Notes under the pieces: generated by a model | Seen by the model: the letters and a program-made list of their open reading frames with translations, nothing else | Told to the model about the DNA's origin: nothing | The model's database searches: none | IMG/VR virus record: IMGVR_UViG_3300025379_000764 | Coordinates: 1-41,376 of that record | Reading direction: 5' to 3' (one strand) | Length of the DNA: 41,376 nucleotides | Origin: a virus | Translations under genes and position numbers: made by a program | In this document: piece after piece, positions 32,183-40,700 of the stretch | How the letters are laid out: each line of letters begins with the position of its first letter | Numbering within the stretch: the stretch's first letter is position 1

Positions 32183-34390
32183 ATGATGTTAGAACCCAGT
32201 GAGAGCTTGCAGACTGTATTCGAGCAAGCAATTTCTATTGCTGAAGATTTAAACCACGAGTACGTAACACTAGAACATATAACTTTAGCGATATTCACTG
32301 ATGAAAAGTTTTCAGAATTCCTAGAAGAATATGACGGATCTCCGGATCTAGTACGTACTAATGTTGATTTCTATATCAAAAATAACTTAACTGATATAGT
32401 ATCTGATGAAGAAACAAAACCTCAAAAAACACAAACTGTAGAAAGATGTTTCAACAGAGCATTTACCCAGGCATTATTTAATGGTCGCCAAAAGATAGAG
32501 ACTACTGATCTATTGCTGAGTATCTTGTCTGAAAAAAAGACACACGCAGTCTATATCCTGAACAAAGCAGGATTTACCAAGGATAAATTTAGTGAATATA
32601 TCGATACAGAAACGATAAACGTGGACGAAGAAACATTTAATAGTAGCCAGTTTGATAAACTGTTATCACAATATACTACCAATCTAAATCATCAAGCACA
32701 GAAGAATAAGATCGATCCTGTAATTGGAAGAGATTCTGAGATCGAAAGCATGGTGCTTGCACTGGGTCGTCGTAATAAAGCAAACATAATCATGGTAGGA
32801 GATCCCGGTGTTGGTAAGACTGCTATCGCGGAAGGTCTAGCTTATAAAATCGTCAATAACGAAGTTCCGGATTTCCTAAAGGATCACACGCTTTATAATC
32901 TAGATATAGGTGCTCTATTAGCAGGTTCTAAATATCGCGGCGAATTTGAAGAGCGGCTAAAGGCTGTGCTAAAGGCTGTAGAAAAGAAGGGCAAAAGCAT
33001 CGTGTTTATCGACGAAGCCCATATGATGAACGGTGCGGGTGCAGGGAACAATAGTCCAAACGACATGGCTAATATGCTAAAGCCTGCGCTCAGCAAAGGC
33101 ACTATCAAAGTCATCGCTTCAACTACTTGGGAAGAATATCGCAAGCACTTTGAAAAGGATCGTGCGCTAATGCGTCGATTCCAGCGTGTGACCGTTGACG
33201 AACCTACGACAGAAGTCACTATGGATATCTTACGCGGTATCAAGAAGTATTACGAAGACTTCCATAAAGCCGTGATCAATGACGATGCGATCGATGCTGC
33301 TGTTAAGTTAAGTGTGAAATATCAAAGCGATAAGAAACTCCCAGATAAGGCTATCGATCTAATCGATCTTGCCTGTGCTAGATTTAAGCTCGATACAAAT
33401 GCTGCACGAGTAGTTGGGAAAAGCAACATAGAATTTGAACTTGGTAAAATGATCAAGATGCCTGTCGAGAGTATAAGCGAAACTGAAAGCAATGTATTGC
33501 ATCAATTAGAAGGCAATATGAAATCAAATGTGTTTGGACAAGATTCTGCTATCGATAATATTCTCGATAAGATCTTTATCGCACACGCAGGATTGAAAAG
33601 TCCTAACAAGCCCGTGGGCAGTTTCTTATTTGTTGGTCCTACAGGTTGTGGTAAAACTGAAACGGCTAAGCAGCTAGCAGAAAATCTCTCAATCAAGTTG
33701 ATAAGATTTGATATGAGCGAGTATCAGGAAAAACACAGTGTTGCTAAGTTCATCGGAGCACCTCCCGGATATGTAGGCTTCGATGATAATGCCGGACAGC
33801 TTATCACTAAGATACAGGAAAATCCAAACTGTGTGCTATTGCTCGACGAGATTGAAAAAGCGCATCCAGACGTTAGCAATGTTTTATTGCAGCTCATGGA
33901 TAACGGGCAGGTTACAGGATCTAATGGTAAGGTAGCCGATTGTCGCAATATTATCTTGATCCTAACATCTAATCTAGGTGCTAAGGATGCAGAACGCCCA
34001 ATTATTGGTTTTGGTCAAGAGGATAGATATAACGACGGCGATGATGCAGTTAAGGAGTTCTTTGCTCCGGAATTCCGCAACAGATTAGATGCTGTGGTTA
34101 GATTTAATAGACTATCCAAAACTAATATGGAAATGATTGTGATTAAGTTTGTCGCAGAGCTACAGGGGTTGATAAAGGATAAAACCGTTAATATAACAGT
34201 AAGTCCTTTGGCTATGGATCTATTGATTACACAGGGATTTGATCCTAAGATGGGCGCACGTCCTTTGAGTCGCATAATTGATAATAAGATCAAAAAGCCT
34301 TTGAGCCGAGAGATGCTGTTTGGTAGACTCAAAAATGGCGGCAACGTAGTAGTTGACGTGCAAGATAGAGATGTTATACTTACAATATGA
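32183..34390 (+). CDS. clpA: ClpA-like AAA+ unfoldase with ClpP-docking loop
   Basis: Two-domain Hsp100 unfoldase, 735 aa from the ATG at 32183 (GGAG 9 nt upstream; an in-frame TTG at 32168 is unlikely). The N-domain has LNHEYVTLEHITLAIF. D1 Walker A is GDPGVGKT (206-213), with FIDEAH as Walker B; D2 Walker A is GPTGCGKT (485-492), with LLDEIEKAHPDV. There is no long coiled-coil M-domain, so it is ClpA- and not ClpB-like. The D2 loop contains I608-G609-F610 where E. coli ClpA has IGL, the tripeptide that docks on ClpP. A phage unfoldase could thus steer the host ClpP. No ClpP or ClpS is encoded here. It overlaps the next gene by 4 nt. Confidence 0.9.
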   Translation: MMLEPSESLQTVFEQAISIAEDLNHEYVTLEHITLAIFTDEKFSEFLEEYDGSPDLVRTNVDFYIKNNLTDIVSDEETKPQKTQTVERCFNRAFTQALFNGRQKIETTDLLLSILSEKKTHAVYILNKAGFTKDKFSEYIDTETINVDEETFNSSQFDKLLSQYTTNLNHQAQKNKIDPVIGRDSEIESMVLALGRRNKANIIMVGDPGVGKTAIAEGLAYKIVNNEVPDFLKDHTLYNLDIGALLAGSKYRGEFEERLKAVLKAVEKKGKSIVFIDEAHMMNGAGAGNNSPNDMANMLKPALSKGTIKVIASTTWEEYRKHFEKDRALMRRFQRVTVDEPTTEVTMDILRGIKKYYEDFHKAVINDDAIDAAVKLSVKYQSDKKLPDKAIDLIDLACARFKLDTNAARVVGKSNIEFELGKMIKMPVESISETESNVLHQLEGNMKSNVFGQDSAIDNILDKIFIAHAGLKSPNKPVGSFLFVGPTGCGKTETAKQLAENLSIKLIRFDMSEYQEKHSVAKFIGAPPGYVGFDDNAGQLITKIQENPNCVLLLDEIEKAHPDVSNVLLQLMDNGQVTGSNGKVADCRNIILILTSNLGAKDAERPIIGFGQEDRYNDGDDAVKEFFAPEFRNRLDAVVRFNRLSKTNMEMIVIKFVAELQGLIKDKTVNITVSPLAMDLLITQGFDPKMGARPLSRIIDNKIKKPLSREMLFGRLKNGGNVVVDVQDRDVILTI

Positions 34391-35064
34391 GATCTATACG
34401 TATCATAAACACATCTAAACTTTTTTGGAAAAAGTTTCCATATAAAGCTGTGCTGTATGCAGATTGGACTGTCTGTATACGGCGCTATAGTCTCGATGAT
34501 TTAATCTCTGAAGCATATCCTAGTGTAAAGAGAGTATTCCAAAGAAACGAATCCAAGGTCAAAAAACTTTTGGCCTTGATTTCAAGCGTAGATAAAAAAG
34601 AAATAAAAATACGTTCTGAGCACTATAGCTTATCAATATACTTTAAAGATCGTTCTTTCGTAGATGCACTGCAAAAGGATTTTTTTAAAGAATTCGTAGA
34701 GTTACACGAACCCAAAGATCCTGCAACTTTGGACTATCTGTTGAATAATTTCAAAACAGAAATCAAACCAGAATTACCGCACGGTTGCAGATACAAAGTG
34801 ATACTGTCATATGATACAAAATCACCGCAGCAACATCGAGATAATTTCATAGAAATGTCTAAGAGGAATAGTGATTATTTCTATGTAACACCTATCGTAG
34901 CAAGCCTGATAAAAGTAGATAGGCCTTGGTATAGCCAGCGTTATATTTTCGTAAAGGACGATCGCCATCTTTTAATGACACAGATGATGCTACAGCACAA
35001 CATACGCTCCATAGTGGAGATAAAAACACAAGACGAAATAAAGGAAAGCGAAATCAATGAGTAA
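34387..35064 (+). CDS. Phage protein of unknown function, 225 aa
   Basis: Basic alpha/beta protein, coupled to the Clp gene by an ATGA overlap. Visible segments: SIRIINTSKLFWKKFPYKAV, VKRVFQRNESKVKKLLALISSV, a repeated strand/helix part (IKIRSEHYSLSIYFKDRSFV), YKVILSYDTKSPQQHRDNF and YSQRYIFVKDDRHLLMTQMM. I recognise no motif. Coupling to the unfoldase suggests an adaptor or a late regulator; this is inference from position only. It also overlaps the next gene by 8 nt. Confidence 0.6.
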   Translation: MRSIRIINTSKLFWKKFPYKAVLYADWTVCIRRYSLDDLISEAYPSVKRVFQRNESKVKKLLALISSVDKKEIKIRSEHYSLSIYFKDRSFVDALQKDFFKEFVELHEPKDPATLDYLLNNFKTEIKPELPHGCRYKVILSYDTKSPQQHRDNFIEMSKRNSDYFYVTPIVASLIKVDRPWYSQRYIFVKDDRHLLMTQMMLQHNIRSIVEIKTQDEIKESEINE

Positions 35065-35338
35065 TATGTTGGACCTCACAAAGATCTTAGTAGACAAGAA
35101 ACTTATCACTAGAGGTACAAATATCAGTGCTAGGATCTCTCTCAGCGGATTTGGTTATGCTCCTATCAACGTAGAAAAAGAAGGTAGGGTAAACTCTATC
35201 GATGAAACTGGTTTGAGAGTCATCTTTGATGATAAGCAGAGGCATACTAAATTTGAAGATATTACCAGCATCGAAGGCATGGATATCTCACGCTTTGCCC
35301 AAGCTTATAAAGTCAAAGTTAAAAACAAGAAAAAATAA
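35057..35338 (+). CDS. Small phage protein, 93 aa
   Basis: It overlaps the upstream gene by 8 nt. The central part (GFGYAPINVEKEGRVNSIDETGLRVIFDDKQRHTKFEDITSIEGMD, in pieces) resembles a small SH3-like or Sm-like beta barrel: 'EGRVxxIDExGLRVxFDDxxRxxKFxDIxxIEG' is a common pattern in RNA- or protein-binding barrels. The end is highly basic (KVKVKNKKK), suggesting nucleic-acid contact. It is the last gene of the clp operon. No terminator is seen before the next late promoter. Confidence 0.6.
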   Translation: MSNMLDLTKILVDKKLITRGTNISARISLSGFGYAPINVEKEGRVNSIDETGLRVIFDDKQRHTKFEDITSIEGMDISRFAQAYKVKVKNKKK

Positions 35339-35349
35339 ACACTATTTGT

Positions 35350-35402
35350 GGTAAATATTATAAGGAAAAAAAAATGCCAGCAAGCAGCCAAATAATATTA
35401 CC
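35350..35402 (+). promoter_or_regulatory. Late promoter with bulged inverted repeat
   Basis: GTAAATA (35351-35357), expected start about 35363. GGTAA-A-TATT (35350-35359, one bulged A) can pair with AATATTACC (35394-35402) inside codons 7-10; the loop carries the AAGGA site and the ATG at 35374. It is the weakest of the six gated sites. Confidence 0.45.
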
Positions 35403-35730
35403 TAGCACAACACACGATCCTTTAAATCTACTTCCAGTAACAGTGACCAGCGATCCTTTCAAGGGCGCTGGTTATTACGGATTTGGATATGGATTACATA
35501 CTGTAAGTTATCAAGGAACTGGGTTCGAAGGTGTTATCAGTATGCAGGCAACACTAGCTGCAACTCCTGCCGAAGAGGACTGGTTTACAGTTCCAGAAAC
35601 TACACAAGATAATACAGACTCTCCTTATACAGGAGTGAGCATATATAATTTTACAGGAAATTTTGTTTGGGTTAGAGCTACTGTAACTTATACGATCGGA
35701 ACTATCAATAATATAACATATAACTATTGA
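35374..35730 (+). CDS. Small virion-like beta protein, 118 aa
   Basis: Rich in Thr, Gly, Tyr and Phe and low in charge, with a repeated beta pattern: AGYYGFGYGLHTVSYQGTGFEGVISMQATLA (in parts), then DWFTVPETTQ, YNFTGNFVWVRATVTYTIGTINNITYNY. The last segment matches the end strands of carbohydrate-binding-like or decoration proteins found beside fibers and capsid genes. It is late-expressed. The likely role is a small head decoration or fiber accessory protein. The TTGACA of the next promoter overlaps its stop region. Confidence 0.65.
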   Translation: MPASSQIILPSTTHDPLNLLPVTVTSDPFKGAGYYGFGYGLHTVSYQGTGFEGVISMQATLAATPAEEDWFTVPETTQDNTDSPYTGVSIYNFTGNFVWVRATVTYTIGTINNITYNY

Positions 35731-35755
35731 CACATTTAATTTTCAATGTTATAAT
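35727..35755 (+). promoter_or_regulatory. Sigma70-like promoter
   Basis: TTGACA (35727-35732), 17-nt spacer, extended -10 TGTTATAAT (box 35750-35755). This is the closest to consensus in the window. It drives the 71-aa gene at 35778, which has GGAG upstream, and read-through would reach the late operon at 36019. Confidence 0.85.
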
Positions 35756-35777
35756 TGCTTTAACATGGAGAAGTTAG

Positions 35778-35993
35778 ATGAAGAATGTCAAGGGCGCAAA
35801 TAAGACCAAGTGTACGCTGATCCACCCAGAAACTGGACAAAAAGTTTCAGCTGATATCCTAAGCAAAGATAAAATGCGTATGACTGTACGTCCGCAAGGT
35901 ACTAGGATCGAAATCAACATGGTACGTGCTGACGAGACTATTCCATACCGTGGAGCCTTCAACGGACAATACTTCACTGCTCACATAGATTGA
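35778..35993 (+). CDS. Small basic phage protein, 71 aa
   Basis: The protein is basic and beta-rich: KTKCTLIHPETGQKVSADIL, KDKMRMTVRPQGTRIEINMVRAD, GAFNGQYFTAHID. It has a strong sigma70-like promoter and good ribosome site, so it should be highly expressed before the late phase. Such small basic early products often bind host nucleic acid or polymerase, but no motif is recognisable. The minus-strand ORF on the same bases is a shadow. Confidence 0.65.
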   Translation: MKNVKGANKTKCTLIHPETGQKVSADILSKDKMRMTVRPQGTRIEINMVRADETIPYRGAFNGQYFTAHID

Positions 35994-36016
35994 TAAATAT
36001 CCTAAAGAGGATATTT
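35992..36016 (+). promoter_or_regulatory. Late promoter nested in a 9-bp hairpin over the ribosome site
   Basis: GATAAATA lies at 35992-35999, expected start about 36005. AAATATCCT (35995-36003) pairs perfectly with AGGATATTT (36008-36016) around loop AAAG; the AGAGGA ribosome site is in the 3' arm. Late RNA begins after the 5' arm and leaves the site free. Read-through from the strong promoter at 35727 would be silenced. Confidence 0.78.
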
Positions 36017-36018
36017 TT

Positions 36019-36621
36019 ATGGCCGAAATACGAGATCTAATTAAAAGGCTGGATCATATAGAAAATCTCAAAGAAGATGTTACTGGTGATGCAGCAGAAG
36101 TTGGTGCTAAGGCGATCGGCAAACACTTACCAGGTGTAGGTTTAGTATTTGGCGGAGCTGATGCTGCTTATAGGGTATATAATGGTGATTATCTCGGAGC
36201 CGGTATATCTTTACTTTCAGGTATCGTATCATTAGAACCAGGGCCAGGTACTGCTGCGAGCATAGCATTAGATGCAGCGAACATTGCTAGAGATCATTTA
36301 GCAGTCGCGGATAAGACACCAAATATAGTTGCAGATCCGGAAGCAGCCAAAGAAGTTGCTTCTGCACCAACTCCACCATCGGATAAAGATATAGCTACAA
36401 TAGTTGGAGATAATTTGTCACCAGAAGCTATTTCAAAATTAGCTGCGGCTGCAGAACAATACGCTTTACCAGCGGCTGCTATAGTAGCATTATTATATGG
36501 GGGTAAGGTACTATATGATTATTTAACGGCAAAAACTAAGGAAAAAATTTCACCTAAAACTTCTATAAGAGAAATGATGGAGATAGTTAGAGCAGAACAG
36601 ATAATAAGAGAGATGCTGTAA
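36019..36621 (+). CDS. Putative internal virion, membrane-active protein, 200 aa
   Basis: The N-terminus MAEIRDLIKRLDHIENLKED is amphipathic and similar in pattern to the starts of the next two proteins. Residues 25-95 are Gly/Ala-rich with small-residue spacing (KHLPGVGLVFGGADAAYRVY, GAGISLLSGIVSLEPGPGTAA), like glycine-zipper segments that insert into membranes. A Pro/Ala linker (about 100-130) leads to a second hydrophobic stretch (ALPAAAIVALLYGGKVLY, about 155-172) and a basic helical end. It is the first gene of the hairpin-gated late operon. A role in DNA or protein delivery through the host envelope fits but is inferred. Confidence 0.65.
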   Translation: MAEIRDLIKRLDHIENLKEDVTGDAAEVGAKAIGKHLPGVGLVFGGADAAYRVYNGDYLGAGISLLSGIVSLEPGPGTAASIALDAANIARDHLAVADKTPNIVADPEAAKEVASAPTPPSDKDIATIVGDNLSPEAISKLAAAAEQYALPAAAIVALLYGGKVLYDYLTAKTKEKISPKTSIREMMEIVRAEQIIREML

Positions 36622-37766
36622 TGTTATTAAATGAACTGTTTAGCAATCTCAAAGAAGCAGCTCCTGCAGTAGGTAGGAAATATCAACATATAGAAGATCT
36701 AGTGTTTACAAATGGATCAAATGGCGGATTACACGCTGTCGAACGTTTAAAACATATGGGAACGAAGGGCGGTAACATAGAACTAAAATGGGATGGAAGT
36801 CCTGTCGTCTATTGGGGAAGAGATGATCAAGGCCGCTTTAGCCTCATACCTAAAAATGCTTGGGAGTATCTAAAGCGTGGTAAGACACAGCTAGATAACG
36901 GTGCTCCGACGGTTATGTACAAACCACAAGATATAAGTGATTTCATCTTAAATACCGGCAAAGCAGAACCCGATAAAGAAAAGGCTAGAAAAGCCTATGC
37001 TCAACAGCTATCTGGACTTTGGAAATATTTTGAAAAAGTTAGTCCAGAAAGAGGTTACCTAGAAGGAGGATTGCTTTTCTATCCTGGAGCGGAACCTCAA
37101 TATAACGCAAATACAGGTGAATACGAATTCCAACCAAATCTAACTACGTTCCACATACCGGGCAATAGCGCTCTTGGAATGCGTATTAAAAATGCTGCTG
37201 TAATGGTAGCAGCTACCGGATACTATCCTACATTAGGTAGTAGCGAAGAAAGCCGTTATCCTGATGCAGAAAAACTTTCTACACCAGATGTTATAGTACA
37301 AGGCACTACTTACGTTGAACAGGCGCCAGGTGCAGACGAAACAGGATTAAATGCTGCGGCTAAATTTATCTCATCCAATGCACAAGCCATAGATAATTTC
37401 TTAGCACCGAAGCCGGGATTAAGCAAACCTGGTGATATATTATATAAGTTCTTCAATCAAAATTTACGCATAGCAGGTGTGAAGAAAAAATTCCAAGAAT
37501 GGGCTATGCAAAATCTATCAGCAGGACAAGCAGGTAAAGTCGTTAATGATCCAGGATTAGATGTCGTATTAACTGCCGTAGAAATGCTCACAAAAGAAAA
37601 AATGAAACTGATAGATTCATTAAGTAAAGGTACACACGGTGATATAAGGCAAACTAAACCCGAAGGATATGTCCAGGCACACCCCGGTGGTAAGTTTGCT
37701 AACGATATTCCGGGACAGTTTGTAAAGACCATAGATCAAAAAAATTGGTCTCCGAGGAAAGATTAA
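36621..37766 (+). CDS. ATP-dependent ligase-like nucleotidyltransferase, 381 aa
   Basis: Coupled to the previous gene (TAATG). Residues 21-47 (YQHIEDLVFTNG, then LHAVERLKHM) and IELKWDGSPVVYWGRDDQGRF (51-72) match a phage family I know as DUF6267, which has the covalent nucleotidyltransferase core: K56-W-D-G59 as motif I (the Lys would carry AMP), the 'YWGRDDQGRF' strand pair, and LEGGLLFYP (E148) where DNA/RNA ligases have motif III/IV. A later MRIKNAAVM could serve as motif V but is not clear. The segment LKE-A (residues 10-13) fits the T4 prohead-protease cleavage rule. It could ligate, cap or otherwise modify nucleic acid after injection. Activity is unproven. Confidence 0.7.
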   Translation: MLLNELFSNLKEAAPAVGRKYQHIEDLVFTNGSNGGLHAVERLKHMGTKGGNIELKWDGSPVVYWGRDDQGRFSLIPKNAWEYLKRGKTQLDNGAPTVMYKPQDISDFILNTGKAEPDKEKARKAYAQQLSGLWKYFEKVSPERGYLEGGLLFYPGAEPQYNANTGEYEFQPNLTTFHIPGNSALGMRIKNAAVMVAATGYYPTLGSSEESRYPDAEKLSTPDVIVQGTTYVEQAPGADETGLNAAAKFISSNAQAIDNFLAPKPGLSKPGDILYKFFNQNLRIAGVKKKFQEWAMQNLSAGQAGKVVNDPGLDVVLTAVEMLTKEKMKLIDSLSKGTHGDIRQTKPEGYVQAHPGGKFANDIPGQFVKTIDQKNWSPRKD

Positions 37767-40700
37767 TGTTTTTACGTGAGCTATTAAACGAAACCCTAAC
37801 TAGGACAGGACACGGAAGCACTGCCGTTGTTGGTTGGGGGCGCGGTATGGGACATAAAGGTCATATGTATCTAGCTAGCGCAGTCATACACAAGGCACAG
37901 GAAGTAGGCGGAGATCCCTACTTCGTGGTGAGCAGGACTGTAGGAAAAGATGATCCTATCAATCCGGAAGAGAAGATGGCTATCTATAAGAAGGTATTTC
38001 CAGACAGCAGCCATATATTCCAAACTGCTACAGATGAGATGCCGGACCTAACTCGTGTGCTATCAAATTTAAATCAACAAGGCTATACTAATGCTATCGT
38101 AGTAGTCGGTGCTGATCAAGTTAAGGCTCTCGCATATGTTAAGAACTACAACAACACACCTGACAAGACAGGCAAGATACACTACAAGTTTGATAATCTA
38201 GAAGTTATCAGCAGGCAAGAAACTAGCGCTCCGGATGCGCAAGAAGAAGGCCCACGTGCTACTCCTATGCGCCAAATACTATTAGATCCAAATGCTAGCG
38301 AAGAACAAAAATTTGCAGTTTGGCGCGATGCTATGAATCCCGAGATAGACGATGCTCAAGTTATGGATCTAATGCGTAAAGCGGAACAGCGTATGAAAGC
38401 TATGCCTTCTAAGAAAGTTAAAGAAGGATTGCCTAATAGTAATCCGGAAGATAACCTACAGGCAAGCCAAATAAAAGATATGCTAAACAGAGGTATGGCT
38501 AAGTTAAATCCTCGTGAACAATTTGTGGTTTACAATGTAGCAATTAAAGGTCAGTCTTTTGCTAAGGTTGCTTTGGCTATAGGAAAATCAAAGCAGATGG
38601 CTAGTAATATTTACTATACTGCTATTGATAAACTCCGGAATGATAGATACAAAAATCAAGTGAGACCTACTGAGCTAATGAAGAATGTGGATAAAACTGA
38701 TCTAGATTTATTAGAAGGCGTCTTTATGCAAAAGATGAAGAATAACTTCGGTATGGATCAATCTGCTTATGATACTAAGAATCCAGGTACCAGTCCTGAT
38801 TACGTAGATAGCAACATCACAGTACAGCTTCTCAAGAATATCGATCGACATGGTGGATATCCAATACAGTTTAAAAACGGAACAGAACTACACGTTAGTA
38901 GCTCATTATCACAAAAAATATTATTTAAGATACAGGACCTACTACCTAAAGAACGCCACGCTGTTATAAATCATATAATACAGTCTAGTGATAACTTTAA
39001 AAGTTTTGCACAAGGTCTATCAGAAGCCATGATGCCAAAAAAAAACTTCGCGGGCTCAAGTAAGAACAAGCTAGGTCCTGCAGGTCATCTAAAAGGTAAA
39101 ATGAAACGAGCTGCTAAAGCAGGCGATCTTGTTGGTGCTATGGAAGCATTTGATAGTGGTAGTCCGGTAGGTGGCAAACGTGGTAGTGGAGAACCACATG
39201 CAGGATACGATATGGACGCTATGCGTAAAGCTACTGGCACTATGGAAGATACCGACGATTTTGAAGTACACGGGTACCATCATCTAGACGAGCTGTTAGC
39301 AGAACTCTGCAGGCTGGTAGTAGAAGGTCAAAAGCAAGACCCAGATCGTAACGGTATGGTAGCTGCTGGTATTAAAACTAAATTATATCCGTTTATGGCT
39401 CGTGTAGGATATATGGGCAAGCATGGCCACGTACACGCAGAACGTGCTGTATTAGAAGCATTCACTAGCAAACACGGCGAAGTTCCTGAAGGCAGCATAA
39501 TGTTAGTCACACTAAGCCCTTGCAACAGACACGATGATAAAACTGCAAGTGAGCGTGTTGGTGAACCCTGTAGCGAATTAGTAGCAGCGCACGGTATCGA
39601 AAAAGTCTATTGCGGATTAATCGATCCAAGCCAAGCACACGGCGGACACGATCATAGGCATTATACACTAATAGAAACAGAAAATTCTAAGATAAGAGAT
39701 CTCTGCGAACAGTTTGCAAATACTTTTTTGCACGGAAAAGAAAGGCTATATGAATCAACTAGTTTCACAGGAGCATTAAGGAACCAACTAAACAGATGGA
39801 TGGACAAGGACCAAAAATTTAAAGATCCTTCCCAAAGGATACAGTTCCAAGAAGAGATTTGGCCACAGATAGAAAAATATCTAGTTTACATCCTAGAAGA
39901 TAGAGGCCCAAAGGGCGACGGCGATTATCCTAGCAGTCCATTTGCTGCTTGGTTACTTGTACAGCATATGGATGCGTTTCCTAATAGGCAACGTGAGTTT
40001 TTAAATGCCTTGGAACAGTATATACCCAATCATCCCAAGATACAGTTTTTGAGAGATAGATTAGCTGTGAATGAATGGGTCTTGGAGCATTATACAGAAA
40101 AGAATTTTTATCATAATGGTAAACCGCTACCAAATCCCACAGTCAATATACGCAATCCTGCATATTTCAAAGATGCAGGTATAAAAGCAGGATCTAGATC
40201 CGAAGCATTAGCTAATGCTGAGAAGGCGGGAAATGTGCTGTTGGTTGCTGCGGTTAATGCTACTGGTGCAGAGACGCAACCAAGTTACACACAGACTAGC
40301 GAGAGTGTAAACGAAGTTTCTAAAGTTAGCCTAAGCACAGACCCAGATAACTTCGGAGCATGGGTCCGAGACGGTGGAACACCTGAGAAGACAGTCGTAA
40401 TCCCGACTAGCAAGATACACGTATTCGAACCTGATTCTAAATTCGACGATCCTCAACATGCTAAGAATCTCGCTAACATAGTTAAGGCAATTAAAGCAGG
40501 TAAGAAGTTACCGCCAATACTAGTGCGCAGGCACGGTATAGATCGATTCCAAGTAGTTGACGGGCATCATCGCTTTATGGCCTATAGGATGGCAGGGGCG
40601 AAATCAATCCCTGCTAGGGTAGTTGATGCTAAAAATATCTCAGGCGACATAGACGAGTCGTTGGATTCTGCCTATAAATTTAAGTATGCAGGAATGGATG

